Below are positions 53,405 through 62,136 of a stretch of DNA of 62,264 nucleotides, in pieces. Each line of letters opens with the position of its first letter. Position 1 is the first letter of the stretch. The notes beneath the pieces are model-generated. The model did no database searches. It was not told where the DNA came from and was given only the letters and a program-made list of their open reading frames with translations. This DNA is from DATJSN01 sp035504095 (GTDB lineage Bacteria > Planctomycetota > Phycisphaerae > WQYP01): the NCBI GenBank assembly GCA_035504095.1, contig DATJSN010000068.1, forward strand, positions 1-62,264, read 5' to 3'. Both the position numbers and the translations under genes were made by a program.

Positions 53405-54745
53405 ATGCCCTTTAATTACTCGGTTCTGATCCCCATGATGAATGGATCTGCGGCTTATAAACCCCGTTTTGACATCGACGCCGTTATCACCGGCGCCGCT
53501 CGGCTTACCGACGAACAACTTCTGGAACTTTATCATCACGCCTCGCTTGCCGACCTTGGTCGTTGGGCTTTTAAGGCCGCCGGGCGCCTTCACCCGGAAG
53601 ATTACCGCACCTACGTCATTGATCGCAACATCAATTACACCAACATTTGCACCGCTCGCTGCACGTTTTGTGCCTTCAAACGCAACGATCCGACGGTGCA
53701 TGACGCTTATACGCTTTCGCATGAACAGATTCACGAAAAAATCGCCGAACTTGTTTCCATAGGCGGTACCCAGATATTGATGCAGGGAGGGATGAACCCG
53801 GATTTGCGAATAGGATATTATCTCGACCTTTTGAAAAGCATCAGAGAAAAATTCCCCCAGATACACATTCACGCCTTCTCGCCGCCGGAGTTCGTCGAGT
53901 TCGCTCGTCTTTTTAACATGCCGGTTGCCGAGGTTCTTCGCCGTTTTCAGGAAGCTGGGCTCGATACAGTTCCCGGCGGCGGCGGAGAGATTTTTTCTGA
54001 TCGGGTGCGCAGCCGTATCGGACCAGGCAAATGCACCGGCGAACAATGGCTCGATGTTATGACCGAAGCACATAAACTCGGTATGCATACCAGTGTTACC
54101 ATGCTCATCGGCCATATCGAAACGATTGAAGACCGTATTGATCATTTGCATCGAATTCGCGATCGCCAGGACTGGGCGCTGGCCAATGCTCCGGCCAATT
54201 ACACCGCTTTTATTCATTGGACCTATCAGCCGGAAAATACCCCGCTGGATCGTAAACGCAAATGGGATCCCGATGCGGGAATACCCTACGAATTTGACAA
54301 TGGCCGCACCGTAAGGTTGGCCGATGCCAATGAATATTTGCGGATGTTGGCGTTAAGCCGTCTCTACCTGGATAATATTAAAAACATTCAAAGCAGTTGG
54401 GTGACCATGGGGCCGAAGGTTGGTCAACTGGCTTTGTTTTTTGGCGCCAACGACATGGGGTCCGTCATGATGGAGGAAAATGTCGTCAGCAGCGCCGGCA
54501 CCACCTATCGGCTTTCGGAAAGCACAATTTGCCGCCAGATTCGCGACAGTGGCTGGGTTCCTGCACAGCGCAACCAGTATTACAAGGTTCTCCGCCGTCA
54601 CGACAGGCAGGATTCGCCGGATCTCAAACCAGTCAGTCCAGGCGTATTTCCCCAACGCCGCCACAAAATCACACCTGAAGAAGCTGCAGCATATAAGTCC
54701 ATTGAGTTAAGCATCTCCGCTCGCCGGAAATCCGCTGTGGTTTAA
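53405..54745 (+). CDS. mqnC: Cyclic dehypoxanthinyl futalosine synthase
   Basis: A 446-residue radical-SAM enzyme of the futalosine menaquinone pathway. The cluster motif is CTARCTFCAF with INYTN upstream. GGTQILMQGGMNPDLRI, IHAFSPPEF, GLDTVPGGGGEIF and LIGHIETIEDRIDHL are MqnC signatures, and near the C terminus SWVTMGPKVGQLAL and GSVMMEENVVSSAG appear as in MqnC. The related MqnE has a different context in this region and is less likely. It converts dehypoxanthine futalosine to its cyclic form, so menaquinone rather than ubiquinone is expected. It converges on ispE, with overlapping stops. Confidence 0.85.
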   Translation: MPFNYSVLIPMMNGSAAYKPRFDIDAVITGAARLTDEQLLELYHHASLADLGRWAFKAAGRLHPEDYRTYVIDRNINYTNICTARCTFCAFKRNDPTVHDAYTLSHEQIHEKIAELVSIGGTQILMQGGMNPDLRIGYYLDLLKSIREKFPQIHIHAFSPPEFVEFARLFNMPVAEVLRRFQEAGLDTVPGGGGEIFSDRVRSRIGPGKCTGEQWLDVMTEAHKLGMHTSVTMLIGHIETIEDRIDHLHRIRDRQDWALANAPANYTAFIHWTYQPENTPLDRKRKWDPDAGIPYEFDNGRTVRLADANEYLRMLALSRLYLDNIKNIQSSWVTMGPKVGQLALFFGANDMGSVMMEENVVSSAGTTYRLSESTICRQIRDSGWVPAQRNQYYKVLRRHDRQDSPDLKPVSPGVFPQRRHKITPEEAAAYKSIELSISARRKSAVV

Positions 54746-55674
54746 TCCATTCCCGGTCCTTTGCCCGACGGATAAATCATTACAGGAAGAATTTTGCATC
54801 GGTTGGAAAATTGCTTCGTCAATTGAGCGACAAGTTCTTCCGACTGCCTCCCAGAGCCGCAAAGCACAAAAAGCGTCGAGCCGCTGCCGCTCATGTGTAC
54901 ATGGCGATGAATTGTCTGATCAATCTCGTGTTGTAAAGCCTTCAGCCATGGCGCGATGACGAATGCCGGCGGTTCCAGATCGTTAACTATTTTTTCGCTG
55001 ATGATGTCGGTTTCAGCACCAGAGAGTTCTTCATAGTTAAGTGGCGAAGAAGTTTTACTCATGTCCCGTTGAATCTGCTCGTCAAATTTTTCATAGACAA
55101 GTTTGGTGGAAGTACCCTGTGGTGGGATAACCAGTACGGCGTAATGGAAACGCCGTAGCGGCAGGGGAGTAATCAATTCTCCCCGGCCACGGCAAACGGC
55201 GGAGGTTGCACGAATAAAAAACGGTACGTCACTTCCCAGACTCGATCCAAGGATTTCCAGTTCTTCGATGTTTTTTCCGGTTTGCCAAAAAACGTTAAGT
55301 GCGACCAAAGTGGCGGCGGCATCGGAACTGCCGCCGCCCAGACCGCCGCCATGCGGAATGAGTTTATGCAGACGAATGGCCGCGCCTCGATTAATACCTG
55401 TGGATTCAGCCAGTGCCAGTGCCGCCCGGCCCGCCAGATTAATTTTTGTGTCTTCTGAAAGTCCCGCCGCGTCGCCTGTGAGGGTGAGGCTGATTTTCTC
55501 TGCGGGTGAAATAATCAGTGTGTCATAAAGCGAGATCGGGACAAACCACGATTCCAGATCGTGAAAGCCGTCGGAGCGCTTGGGAAAAATGCGCAGACCA
55601 AAATTGAGTTTCGCGGGCGCATGAATTCTGATTGAGCCATCGGGTGAATTGCAAATGCGTGAAGGATAACTCAT
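54742..55674 (-). CDS. ispE: 4-diphosphocytidyl-2-C-methyl-D-erythritol kinase
   Basis: A 310-residue GHMP kinase from the ATG at 55674. HAPAKLNFGLRI opens it, and the ATP-binding glycine motif is PHGGGLGGGSSDAAATL. HMSGSGSTLFVL near the C terminus is the third GHMP motif. The enzyme phosphorylates CDP-ME in the MEP (non-mevalonate) isoprenoid pathway, feeding the polyprenyl synthase at 10357. A start at 55710 is in frame but would overlap the DUF3472 gene. Its stop overlaps the mqnC stop by four bases. It follows the DUF3472 gene on the same strand after about 32 bases. Confidence 0.9.
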   Translation of the reverse strand: MSYPSRICNSPDGSIRIHAPAKLNFGLRIFPKRSDGFHDLESWFVPISLYDTLIISPAEKISLTLTGDAAGLSEDTKINLAGRAALALAESTGINRGAAIRLHKLIPHGGGLGGGSSDAAATLVALNVFWQTGKNIEELEILGSSLGSDVPFFIRATSAVCRGRGELITPLPLRRFHYAVLVIPPQGTSTKLVYEKFDEQIQRDMSKTSSPLNYEELSGAETDIISEKIVNDLEPPAFVIAPWLKALQHEIDQTIHRHVHMSGSGSTLFVLCGSGRQSEELVAQLTKQFSNRCKILPVMIYPSGKGPGMD

Positions 55675-55706
55675 GCCAACAGAAGTACATGAGCCGGCGC
55701 GCAAAA

Positions 55707-56633
55707 TCAATGATAAGCTTCGGCGGCGGGGGCGGAAGGCAGATGTTCAAGTTTGGCAATCAGTTGATCGGAAAGTGGAAGATCAGCAAGTGGAGGAAGT
55801 TCTTTGCCATCCATGCCAAATACGGGGTCGCCGTATTTGGGTCTCAATTTGGCGAAAAGAGCGTCCAAATTTGCCGGACTGCCTTCGGCCAGAAAATATT
55901 GGCCGTCTAACTGTCCCCATCTGCCCGAACCCGACTGGCCGCTGCTGTGAGTCAGACATTTCATATCTTCAACATCGGGGCCGATCCACAGGCGATAAAG
56001 TGCCATTTTAGGAATGGCGGCAGGCGCCTGGCCTCCAATATTTTCAATCCAGGAAACAACGCCGCCAAAATTGACTCCTGCGTTCTTCGGTCCATTTGGG
56101 CTGTTAATCGTGGCCAGATGTCGCCATTTGTCCTCGGAACTATCGAAATAGTAATAACTGGTATCCGTTGTGCCGATTCCTTTTCCCGGCGTTTTTTGTA
56201 TAAAAAACTGGTATGTCCTGCCAATTTTCCAGACGTTCAACATATTGGCGTGAGCACCTGTTCCTTCACCACCGAATCTGCTGATCAAGGCATCGGGATC
56301 GGCTTGGGTGATTTTCGCGGGTAAGTTCTTCGATGTATCCCATATCGAAAATATGTTTCGCAGATCGGGCTTGCCTTTCGAAGGCAAGTCTTGGATACCG
56401 GAGTAACCACCAACGCCATACCATTCCGCCCCGCAATAATAGATGCGGGGTACTGTGGCTAAAACTGTGATCTGGCCGTAAATGCACGTCACATTTTTTT
56501 GATGCGCCGTATTCCAGTACAGAACTTCGGTTTTTGCTCGCGCTTCGAACGCCGGTGCAACAAAAAACAGAATAACTGCCAAAGCGGGTAACAGAGAACA
56601 TGCATCAGTGAGTATGATTTTTTTCCATGACAT
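55707..56633 (-). CDS. Exported DUF3472-type protein
   Basis: The ATG at 56633 gives 308 residues and a signal peptide (LLPALAVILFFVAPAFEARA); an in-frame ATG at 56720 would add an unlikely 29-residue tail. The core matches DUF3472 proteins: GYSGIQDL, NIFSIWDT, SRFGGEGTGAH, NVWKIGRTYQFFI and YYYFDSSEDKWRHLA. The family's function is unknown; members are secreted and beta-rich, often in organisms that degrade polysaccharides. Divergent from the riboswitch-controlled operon: its start is about 100 bases from that operon's promoter. Confidence 0.75.
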   Translation of the reverse strand: MSWKKIILTDACSLLPALAVILFFVAPAFEARAKTEVLYWNTAHQKNVTCIYGQITVLATVPRIYYCGAEWYGVGGYSGIQDLPSKGKPDLRNIFSIWDTSKNLPAKITQADPDALISRFGGEGTGAHANMLNVWKIGRTYQFFIQKTPGKGIGTTDTSYYYFDSSEDKWRHLATINSPNGPKNAGVNFGGVVSWIENIGGQAPAAIPKMALYRLWIGPDVEDMKCLTHSSGQSGSGRWGQLDGQYFLAEGSPANLDALFAKLRPKYGDPVFGMDGKELPPLADLPLSDQLIAKLEHLPSAPAAEAYH

Positions 56634-56734
56634 GTTATGGATTATATCCGTAAATCGCAAAATTTTTTGTGGATGTGGATGAGGAATGGCCATTGGAACA
56701 ATCATCTGGAATTCATTCATACCTTATTCAACCT

Positions 56735-56762
56735 TTGCAATCGTGGCCCGATGTGTTATTCT
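56735..56762 (+). promoter_or_regulatory. Promoter of the cobalamin riboswitch transcript
   Basis: TTGCAA (56735-56740) and TATTCT (56757-56762) are 16 bases apart, with TG one base before the -10 box (extended -10). The predicted start, about 56769, falls directly at the beginning of the riboswitch aptamer. Inference from spacing and consensus. Confidence 0.45.
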
Positions 56763-56768
56763 GTTTAA

Positions 56769-56955
56769 CGACAGGTGTCCGTCTTGTTGACGGATGAAAA
56801 GGGAAGGCGGTGAAAACCCGCCGCGGACGCGCCGCTGTAAAGGGCACCTAAAACGTCCGGTCACTGAAGTTCATTTTTCCGGCACCAGCCGGAGTTAAAT
56901 GAAAATCGGGAAGGCCGGATGAAAAAAAGCCCTGAGTCAGAAGACCTGCCTGTCG
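56769..56955 (+). promoter_or_regulatory. Cobalamin (adenosylcobalamin/B12) riboswitch
   Basis: All landmark elements are present in order: ACAGGTG (56771-56777), AAAAGGGAAGGCGGTGAAA, GCGGACGCGCCGCTGTAA (the B12 box region), a GGGCACC segment, and AGTCAGAAGACCTGCCTGT at the 3' end. ACAGG (56771-56775) pairs with CCTGT (56949-56953) to close P1. The riboswitch is on the plus strand and leads into a PEP-CTERM protein gene, not a cobalamin synthesis or transport gene. By analogy, binding of cobalamin should reduce expression of the downstream operon. Confidence 0.95.
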
Positions 56956-57025
56956 TTGATTTGCCGATCCTCGCGAATTCAGGATACGGGGCTTTTCATG
57001 CACTTGTTTGAGTTGCTGGCCGCAA

Positions 57026-57086
57026 GGCGTTTGAACACGCCGCCGCGTTTTTAACCGCGGCGTGACGAGCGTGCGCCAATGGCGCA
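57026..57086 (+). promoter_or_regulatory. Candidate expression platform: competing hairpins
   Basis: GGCGT (57026-57030) can pair with ACGCC (57037-57041), while CACGCCGC (57036-57043) can instead pair with GCGGCGTG (57057-57064). The two share the ACGCC arm, so only one can form at a time. A third hairpin, TGCGCC-AAT-GGCGCA (57072-57086), follows. None is followed by a U-run, so the switch may act on translation or on later steps. Confidence 0.4.
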
Positions 57087-57200
57087 AGCAGCAATTAAAC
57101 AAAGTGCCATGTCAGTTCGGTCATTCCAGGGATCAGGCTCAACACCTTTTTAATCCAGCCCGGCGGTTCGCGTGGCGGGATCAACATGGGAGTGCTTCTT

Positions 57201-58157
57201 ATGAAACGTTTATCAATTGGTGGTTGCCTGAAGTTGAGTATGGGTTTGAGTTTTGCTGGAATAGCGGCAACGACAGCTCGCGGAGGCGTTACACCTGACG
57301 TGGGATCATCGGTATTCGCCTACAATTCCGGGGATGTCTCCGATTCGTTTTATGGCCAATATGTACCAAATAACGATACCTGTCTCAAAGACGCTTCTGG
57401 AGCACTGGGAGTTCTGACTTCGGAAGGAGGCTACGGATTTAATCCTTTTGCACCGCAATACAACACCAACCAACTTGCCTTTGTTGGCGGTGGTGGATAT
57501 TTAGACATCGTGCTCTCTTCGCCTGTGGCAGGCAATGGATATCTCGGTATCTTTACCAATGCCTTCTTTGCGGACGTTTCGAGTCCAGGAGACGATGGAG
57601 AAACAGGACCTGTACTGTCGCCTTCCAGTGGTACTTATGCTGCCCATTCGTTCGCCGAGATTTCGGTTGGGTATTTGCCGCCAGGCAGCACGACTGCGCC
57701 GTCGCTGGTAAATGTTACTAATGGCAATGTAGTCATATTTGATGTGCCATCAAATTATTATAACGATACCATTGCGACGACGGCGCCATCCGGGGGTTAT
57801 GTACTTGTCAGCAATGGAAGTGAAATTGCCAGCCAAGCCATACCTTACTATGTTCCACCTACACCATCCGAGGAAGCAGATGGCGAATACGACTCATTGA
57901 TTCCCCTGGAGAACTCTACACTCAGTCAAATAGAATCAGATTTTAATTGTGGTGCGGGTGGAACCTGGATTCCATTGGATTTAAGCCCATCAAATCAATT
58001 TAATTTCATTGAATTCTCAGTACCGGATGGCTACGCGTTGGCTCTCGATTCAATTGCCGCTGCATCGGCATCGGCAGTGCCCGAGCCCGGATCACTTGCG
58101 TTGCTCGCTTTAGGTGGCTTAGTGCTCTTAAACCGCCGTCGGGCGCTGAAAACCTGA
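57201..58157 (+). CDS. Riboswitch-controlled PEP-CTERM exported protein
   Basis: A 318-residue protein from ATG 57201, with GGGAG eight bases upstream (the ATG at 57186 is 15 bases earlier). A signal peptide (LKLSMGLSFAGIAATTARG) is followed by a Tyr/Ser/Gly-rich middle with no catalytic motif recognised. The C terminus is VPEPGSLALLALGGLVLL plus NRRRALKT, a clear PEP-CTERM signal for an exosortase. It lies about 430 bases after the cobalamin riboswitch start and 12 bases before a pseudopilin gene on the same strand. A B12-linked surface or secretion role is inferred from position only. Confidence 0.85.
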   Translation: MKRLSIGGCLKLSMGLSFAGIAATTARGGVTPDVGSSVFAYNSGDVSDSFYGQYVPNNDTCLKDASGALGVLTSEGGYGFNPFAPQYNTNQLAFVGGGGYLDIVLSSPVAGNGYLGIFTNAFFADVSSPGDDGETGPVLSPSSGTYAAHSFAEISVGYLPPGSTTAPSLVNVTNGNVVIFDVPSNYYNDTIATTAPSGGYVLVSNGSEIASQAIPYYVPPTPSEEADGEYDSLIPLENSTLSQIESDFNCGAGGTWIPLDLSPSNQFNFIEFSVPDGYALALDSIAAASASAVPEPGSLALLALGGLVLLNRRRALKT

Positions 58158-58169
58158 TCGGATGAATCG

Positions 58170-58931
58170 GTGAAGAAAATAACTTCAGCATTTTCACTGG
58201 TGGAACTATTGGTGGTGCTGGCGATTATTGCACTGTTGACGGCGCTGCTATTGCCGGCACTGGCTTCAGCGCGGCAAAGCGCGCAGACTACAACGTGCCT
58301 GGCCAACTTGCACGAGATGGGCAAGGCGGCGCTGGAGTACGTGAGTGAATTCAACGATTCATTCCCGCCGGCCTATTATGGATCGGGAACCACATGGCGG
58401 TGGGATTTTCAATGGGTCAGTGCCAATGGCGTAACCACTCAAGAGCCCGGAATCCTCTGGGCGGATGGATGGGATCTCAAACAGATTGAGATTCTGGAAT
58501 GTCCGGCTCTTGTAAATCCTAATACTTCCGCAGGACAGGTGAACGGTTACAACTACAATACCAGCTACATCGGCCATGGGGCACTTGAAGCGCACCCCAA
58601 CCCGGCTATGTTTAATCAGCTCGCCGCTCCATCAAATTGTGCCTTATTTGGTGACGGCGGCTATGGCAATGGCGGTGCCAGCATTAATTATTTCATGCGA
58701 GCTCCTGACAATATCATACCTACCCCACCTAATGCGGATGATGTGAGCACGGCCGAACGAGCCGCGGGCACGCAGGCTTACCGGCACGGTGGGGCAACCA
58801 ACGTTGTCTATTGCGACGGCCACGGGCAGACCGTAACCCAATGCTATACCCAGACAGCACCGACCCAAGCGGTTGTGGGAACGGGTACGGGATTTTTATC
58901 GTTGAATAATTCGGCGTACCAGAGTTATTAA
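58170..58931 (+). CDS. Pseudopilin with H-x9-DG motif (DUF1559-like)
   Basis: A 253-residue protein starting with GTG at 58170. The N-terminal FSLVELLVVLAIIALLTALL after MKKITSA is a type IV prepilin/pseudopilin processing and hydrophobic segment. The C-terminal region has RHGGATNVVYCDGHGQ, the H-x9-DG motif common in planctomycete pseudopilins. Cysteines flank the middle (ILECPALVNP). It follows the PEP-CTERM gene by 12 bases and is predicted to share the B12-controlled transcript. Confidence 0.85.
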   Translation: MKKITSAFSLVELLVVLAIIALLTALLLPALASARQSAQTTTCLANLHEMGKAALEYVSEFNDSFPPAYYGSGTTWRWDFQWVSANGVTTQEPGILWADGWDLKQIEILECPALVNPNTSAGQVNGYNYNTSYIGHGALEAHPNPAMFNQLAAPSNCALFGDGGYGNGGASINYFMRAPDNIIPTPPNADDVSTAERAAGTQAYRHGGATNVVYCDGHGQTVTQCYTQTAPTQAVVGTGTGFLSLNNSAYQSY

Positions 58932-59020
58932 TTCATATCAGCCCCAATTCTTCTGAAGTGTTTGCAAACATGAGCCGGTCGAATATCCTGCCGAAAGAAT
59001 TAGGCGAGGATTTTCTACCA

Positions 59021-60385
59021 ATGGACGAATTGATCGTAAGTGTTTCCGGAGTGCGCGGAATAGTCGGAAAAAGTCTGACCACGCAGGTCGCTCACGAATT
59101 CGGCGAGGCGTTCGGTTGGATGCTCCAGACGGATCATAAACCCGATTCCGGTACTGACCGCATACGTGCAGTCATCGGGCGGGATTCCCGGTCGTCCGGA
59201 CCGATGATTCAATCAGCCTTTGCTTCAAGTTTGATGCAGGTAGGCGTTGATGTAACTGATTTGGGAATTGCCGCCACGCCCACAGTGGCGCTGATGGGCC
59301 GCTTTTTGAAAGCTCACGCAAGCATTGTCATCACCGCGTCGCACAATCCGCCGGAATACAACGGCATTAAATTTCTCAATCATCAGGGAATGGCTTTTTC
59401 CGCACCTGAAATTGATAATCTCAAAAAGGTAGTTCAGGAAAAAAAGTGGATTTTGGCCGACGGAAATAAAATTGGCCGCGCCAATACCGACAGCCGGTCG
59501 CACGCTCATCATGTACAGACGATTTTGGCTCATATGGATGCCAAACCGATTATCGCCCATCGATACCGCGTGGTACTCGACAGCATTAATGGGGCCGGCT
59601 GTATCGCCTCGCCAATGCTTCTGGGAAAATTAGGCGTGGAACTGGTGCATGTCAACGGCGAAGCCAGTGGAAATTTCGCTCACATGCCGGAACCGACGCG
59701 GGAAAATCTCCCCGAACTCGGCCAGCAGGTTAAGCGCAAAAAAGCGGCCATTGGTTTTGCCCAGGATCCCGATGCCGACCGTCTGGCGATCGTCGACGAA
59801 AACGGCGTCTATATCGGCGAGGAATATACCTTGGCTCTGGCGGTGTTAAATCGGCTGATGACCAAACACGGCCTTGTAGTCTGCAATCTTTCCACCAGTC
59901 GTATGATTGATGATATCGCAGCAAAACATTCTTCAACGGTAATGCGCACACCAGTAGGGGAGGCCAATGTTGCAGGGCTTATGCTCCAGAAGAACGCCCT
60001 GATCGGCGGGGAAGGCAACGGCGGCGTCATCGATTTACGCATTGGTCCGGTGCGCGATTCATTCATCGCCATGGCCTCTATTCTCGAATTAATGACGCGA
60101 ACGGGTAAACCGCTCAGCGCACTGGTGGCGGATATTCCTTCATATGCGATGATCAAAACCAAATTTCCCGCCACACGCGACCAGGCGGCCAGACTGGTTC
60201 ATGCAGTTAAAATCACATTTGCCGACCAGAAACTCGATTTACAGGATGGCGTCCGCGTCGACTGGCCGGAAGGTTGGGTGCACGTGCGGCCAAGCAACAC
60301 CGAATCCATCGCTCGCGTCATAGCCGAAGCAGCGGATGAAAAAACGGCGAAAGATTTGATTCACCGTGTGGAAAAACTCAAATAG
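59021..60385 (+). CDS. glmM: Phosphoglucosamine/phosphomannomutase
   Basis: A 454-residue alpha-D-phosphohexomutase from ATG 59021 (MDELIVSVSGVRGIVG); an ATG at 58958 would add 21 residues. The active-site Ser is in VITASHNPPEYNGIKF, and the Mg2+-binding motif is DPDADRLAIVDENG. GEGNGGVIDLRIGPVRDSF is the sugar-binding loop, and VRPSNTESIARVIAEA is the phosphate-binding end. The family interconverts 1- and 6-phosphates of glucosamine, mannose or glucose. The symbol is a best guess between glmM and manB. Confidence 0.8.
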   Translation: MDELIVSVSGVRGIVGKSLTTQVAHEFGEAFGWMLQTDHKPDSGTDRIRAVIGRDSRSSGPMIQSAFASSLMQVGVDVTDLGIAATPTVALMGRFLKAHASIVITASHNPPEYNGIKFLNHQGMAFSAPEIDNLKKVVQEKKWILADGNKIGRANTDSRSHAHHVQTILAHMDAKPIIAHRYRVVLDSINGAGCIASPMLLGKLGVELVHVNGEASGNFAHMPEPTRENLPELGQQVKRKKAAIGFAQDPDADRLAIVDENGVYIGEEYTLALAVLNRLMTKHGLVVCNLSTSRMIDDIAAKHSSTVMRTPVGEANVAGLMLQKNALIGGEGNGGVIDLRIGPVRDSFIAMASILELMTRTGKPLSALVADIPSYAMIKTKFPATRDQAARLVHAVKITFADQKLDLQDGVRVDWPEGWVHVRPSNTESIARVIAEAADEKTAKDLIHRVEKLK

Positions 60386-60403
60386 AATTCTTTTTTGCTC
60401 TTA

Positions 60404-60967
60404 TCAAGTCACGGCTTTCGTAAATCTGCGTAACCCAAGCGAAAACATCAGCCAGACCCAACCGCGGAAGAACAATTCAATACCGATCAGCATCCCGATT
60501 ACCCAGGTGGCGGTTATCGGCCACTTCGCCCAGATTAATATGCCCAGGATGGCCGTGAGCAGGCCCGCAACTACAGACCAGCCCCAGCCTGGAAGTCTTA
60601 TTTCAACAGCCGCGACGATGCGAAATAACCCGCTGATCAAAAAGAACGCGGCAAGCAGCATGGTCAGGGCCAATGCGCCCAGGTCAGGATGAAACACGAT
60701 CAAGCCGCCGATCACAACACTCAGAATGCCGAAAAACAAATGAAGAAAAAAACCGTTCCAGTGCCTGGAAAACAGCGCGCCGAATGCTTCAAAAAACCCC
60801 CCAAAAACCAGAATCCAGCCGTAGAACAAAACCGCAAACGCCGTGGTAACTTCGGGAACAAGCATGGACATGGCGCCCAAAAAGATTAACGCCAGGCCTA
60901 GACCAAAAAACCATCCCCAGTCGTGTTTGATTCCCTCCAGACCGGTGTGAATTGGGTGAATAGTCAT
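60404..60967 (-). CDS. HdeD-family membrane protein (DUF308)
   Basis: A 187-residue protein with about six hydrophobic helices arranged as repeated DUF308 pairs (GLALIFLGAMSMLVPEVTT; LSVVIGGLIVFHPDLGALAL; GLLTAILGILIWAKWPITAT). HdeD-like proteins occur in acid-resistance or stress loci in E. coli; the role here is unknown. It has a strong ribosome site, AAAGGAG. Its stop lies 18 bases from that of the phosphohexomutase gene. Confidence 0.8.
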   Translation of the reverse strand: MTIHPIHTGLEGIKHDWGWFFGLGLALIFLGAMSMLVPEVTTAFAVLFYGWILVFGGFFEAFGALFSRHWNGFFLHLFFGILSVVIGGLIVFHPDLGALALTMLLAAFFLISGLFRIVAAVEIRLPGWGWSVVAGLLTAILGILIWAKWPITATWVIGMLIGIELFFRGWVWLMFSLGLRRFTKAVT

Positions 60968-61129
60968 GACTCGATCTCCTTTTGTTTGAATTGCAGGAAC
61001 TCAACGTCGGAAACGAACGTTCCGCACGCAAGGAAACATCTATGACTATATATAATTTTCGGTCTTTTGGTTTTAAGAGTCAAGCACGATTGTAAACATC
61101 AAAGAGAAAGATCGACACGGGGACGCAAC

Positions 61130-61145
61130 GGCTCTGTCTCGACCC
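61130..61145. repeat. Left terminal inverted repeat of the IS5-type element
   Basis: GGCTCTGTCTCGACCC, the exact reverse complement of 62137-62152. Confidence 0.85.
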
Positions 61146-61155
61146 TCCGATTTTA

Positions 61156-62076
61156 TCACGGGATCATCACGTTGTGCGTGATGACTCGCAGAAGTTGTTC
61201 CATCCGTCGAGCTTCCGTCTTATGAGCTCTCAGGCTGTCTCCAAGATTTCGCTTCATCATGGAATGGACGGTTTCCACCTGTGCACGTTGTCCATACATG
61301 CGACCCGCCTGTGATCCTTTCAAGAGTCTATGCATCCTTCGGCGATAGATTGATGTCGGCAACCGATGCGTGGGTCGGCCTGCGCCGGTCTTGATCAAGG
61401 ATTGCATCCGTAAATGGCGCTGCGCCAACTGATGGTTGGCGTCGGAGTCATAGCCTGCATCCGCCAGAACGGTGCGGAATCTATAACGACGGCACGCCTC
61501 ACGAAGAATCGGCTCGAAGTCTCGGCAGTCGGAGCCCATCCCAAGGCGTGCCAGGGCCGAAAGCACTACATGAGAACCTATGTCTACTCCCAGGGTCAGC
61601 TTGGGCGTACGTCGTGCAGAAGCGGACTGTCGAGCGCTAACGATGGCGGCATCCATGCTGTTGTGATGGCGGCATCGTTGTTCATAATGTCTGCTGCGAT
61701 GATGGGTGTCATAGAGCGTCGAATCGATTCCCATCACAGAGCCCAGAAGTTGGGTGGTTTTAAACCATCGGGCCAGCAGGTCCAGCATTCGGTTCATGCC
61801 CCGTTCATTAACGATCAGGTGAAATGCTCGGCAGAGAGTGTTGTGGTCAGGAATACGACGCATGCCGATGGCGCGACACCAGTGTGGGGCGTCTTGGAGA
61901 AGCGCTTCGACGCCGCGATAGCTTTTTTTCTGGTGTTCGCGCAGAACCAGACACGCGAAGAGTTGCGGGAGGGTAAAATCATGCCGGCTGAACTTGGTGG
62001 AGTATGCAGGCAATACTCTTCGGGCGAAATGGTGAGCCACCAGCATCACCTTCCGTGGCGATTGACAGGTCATCAT
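61156..62076 (-). CDS. IS5-family DDE transposase
   Basis: A 306-residue transposase. The acidic catalytic residues lie in MGIDSTLYDTHHRS, VLADAGYDSDANHQ and the C-terminal QRAQVETVHSMMKRNLGD (the Y/R-x-x-R-VE-type signature). The N-terminal region RHDFTLPQLFACLVLREHQ and PDHNTLCRAF are typical of this DDE family. The frame is intact from ATG 62076 to the stop near 61156. It should cut and paste the surrounding 1.0-kb element. Confidence 0.9.
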   Translation of the reverse strand: MMTCQSPRKVMLVAHHFARRVLPAYSTKFSRHDFTLPQLFACLVLREHQKKSYRGVEALLQDAPHWCRAIGMRRIPDHNTLCRAFHLIVNERGMNRMLDLLARWFKTTQLLGSVMGIDSTLYDTHHRSRHYEQRCRHHNSMDAAIVSARQSASARRTPKLTLGVDIGSHVVLSALARLGMGSDCRDFEPILREACRRYRFRTVLADAGYDSDANHQLAQRHLRMQSLIKTGAGRPTHRLPTSIYRRRMHRLLKGSQAGRMYGQRAQVETVHSMMKRNLGDSLRAHKTEARRMEQLLRVITHNVMIP

Positions 62077-62136
62077 CCTGAATGATGTATCCTAACCAGC
62101 GCCAAAGCGCAAGTTTCATAAGCGCGAATAATTAAG

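Noticed and set aside
53327..54217. Antisense frame of 296 residues on the minus strand
   Set aside because: It is opposite mqnC, whose radical-SAM motifs are unambiguous.
61414..62085. Plus-strand frame of 223 residues inside the IS element
   Set aside because: Opposite the intact transposase and without features of a second IS gene.
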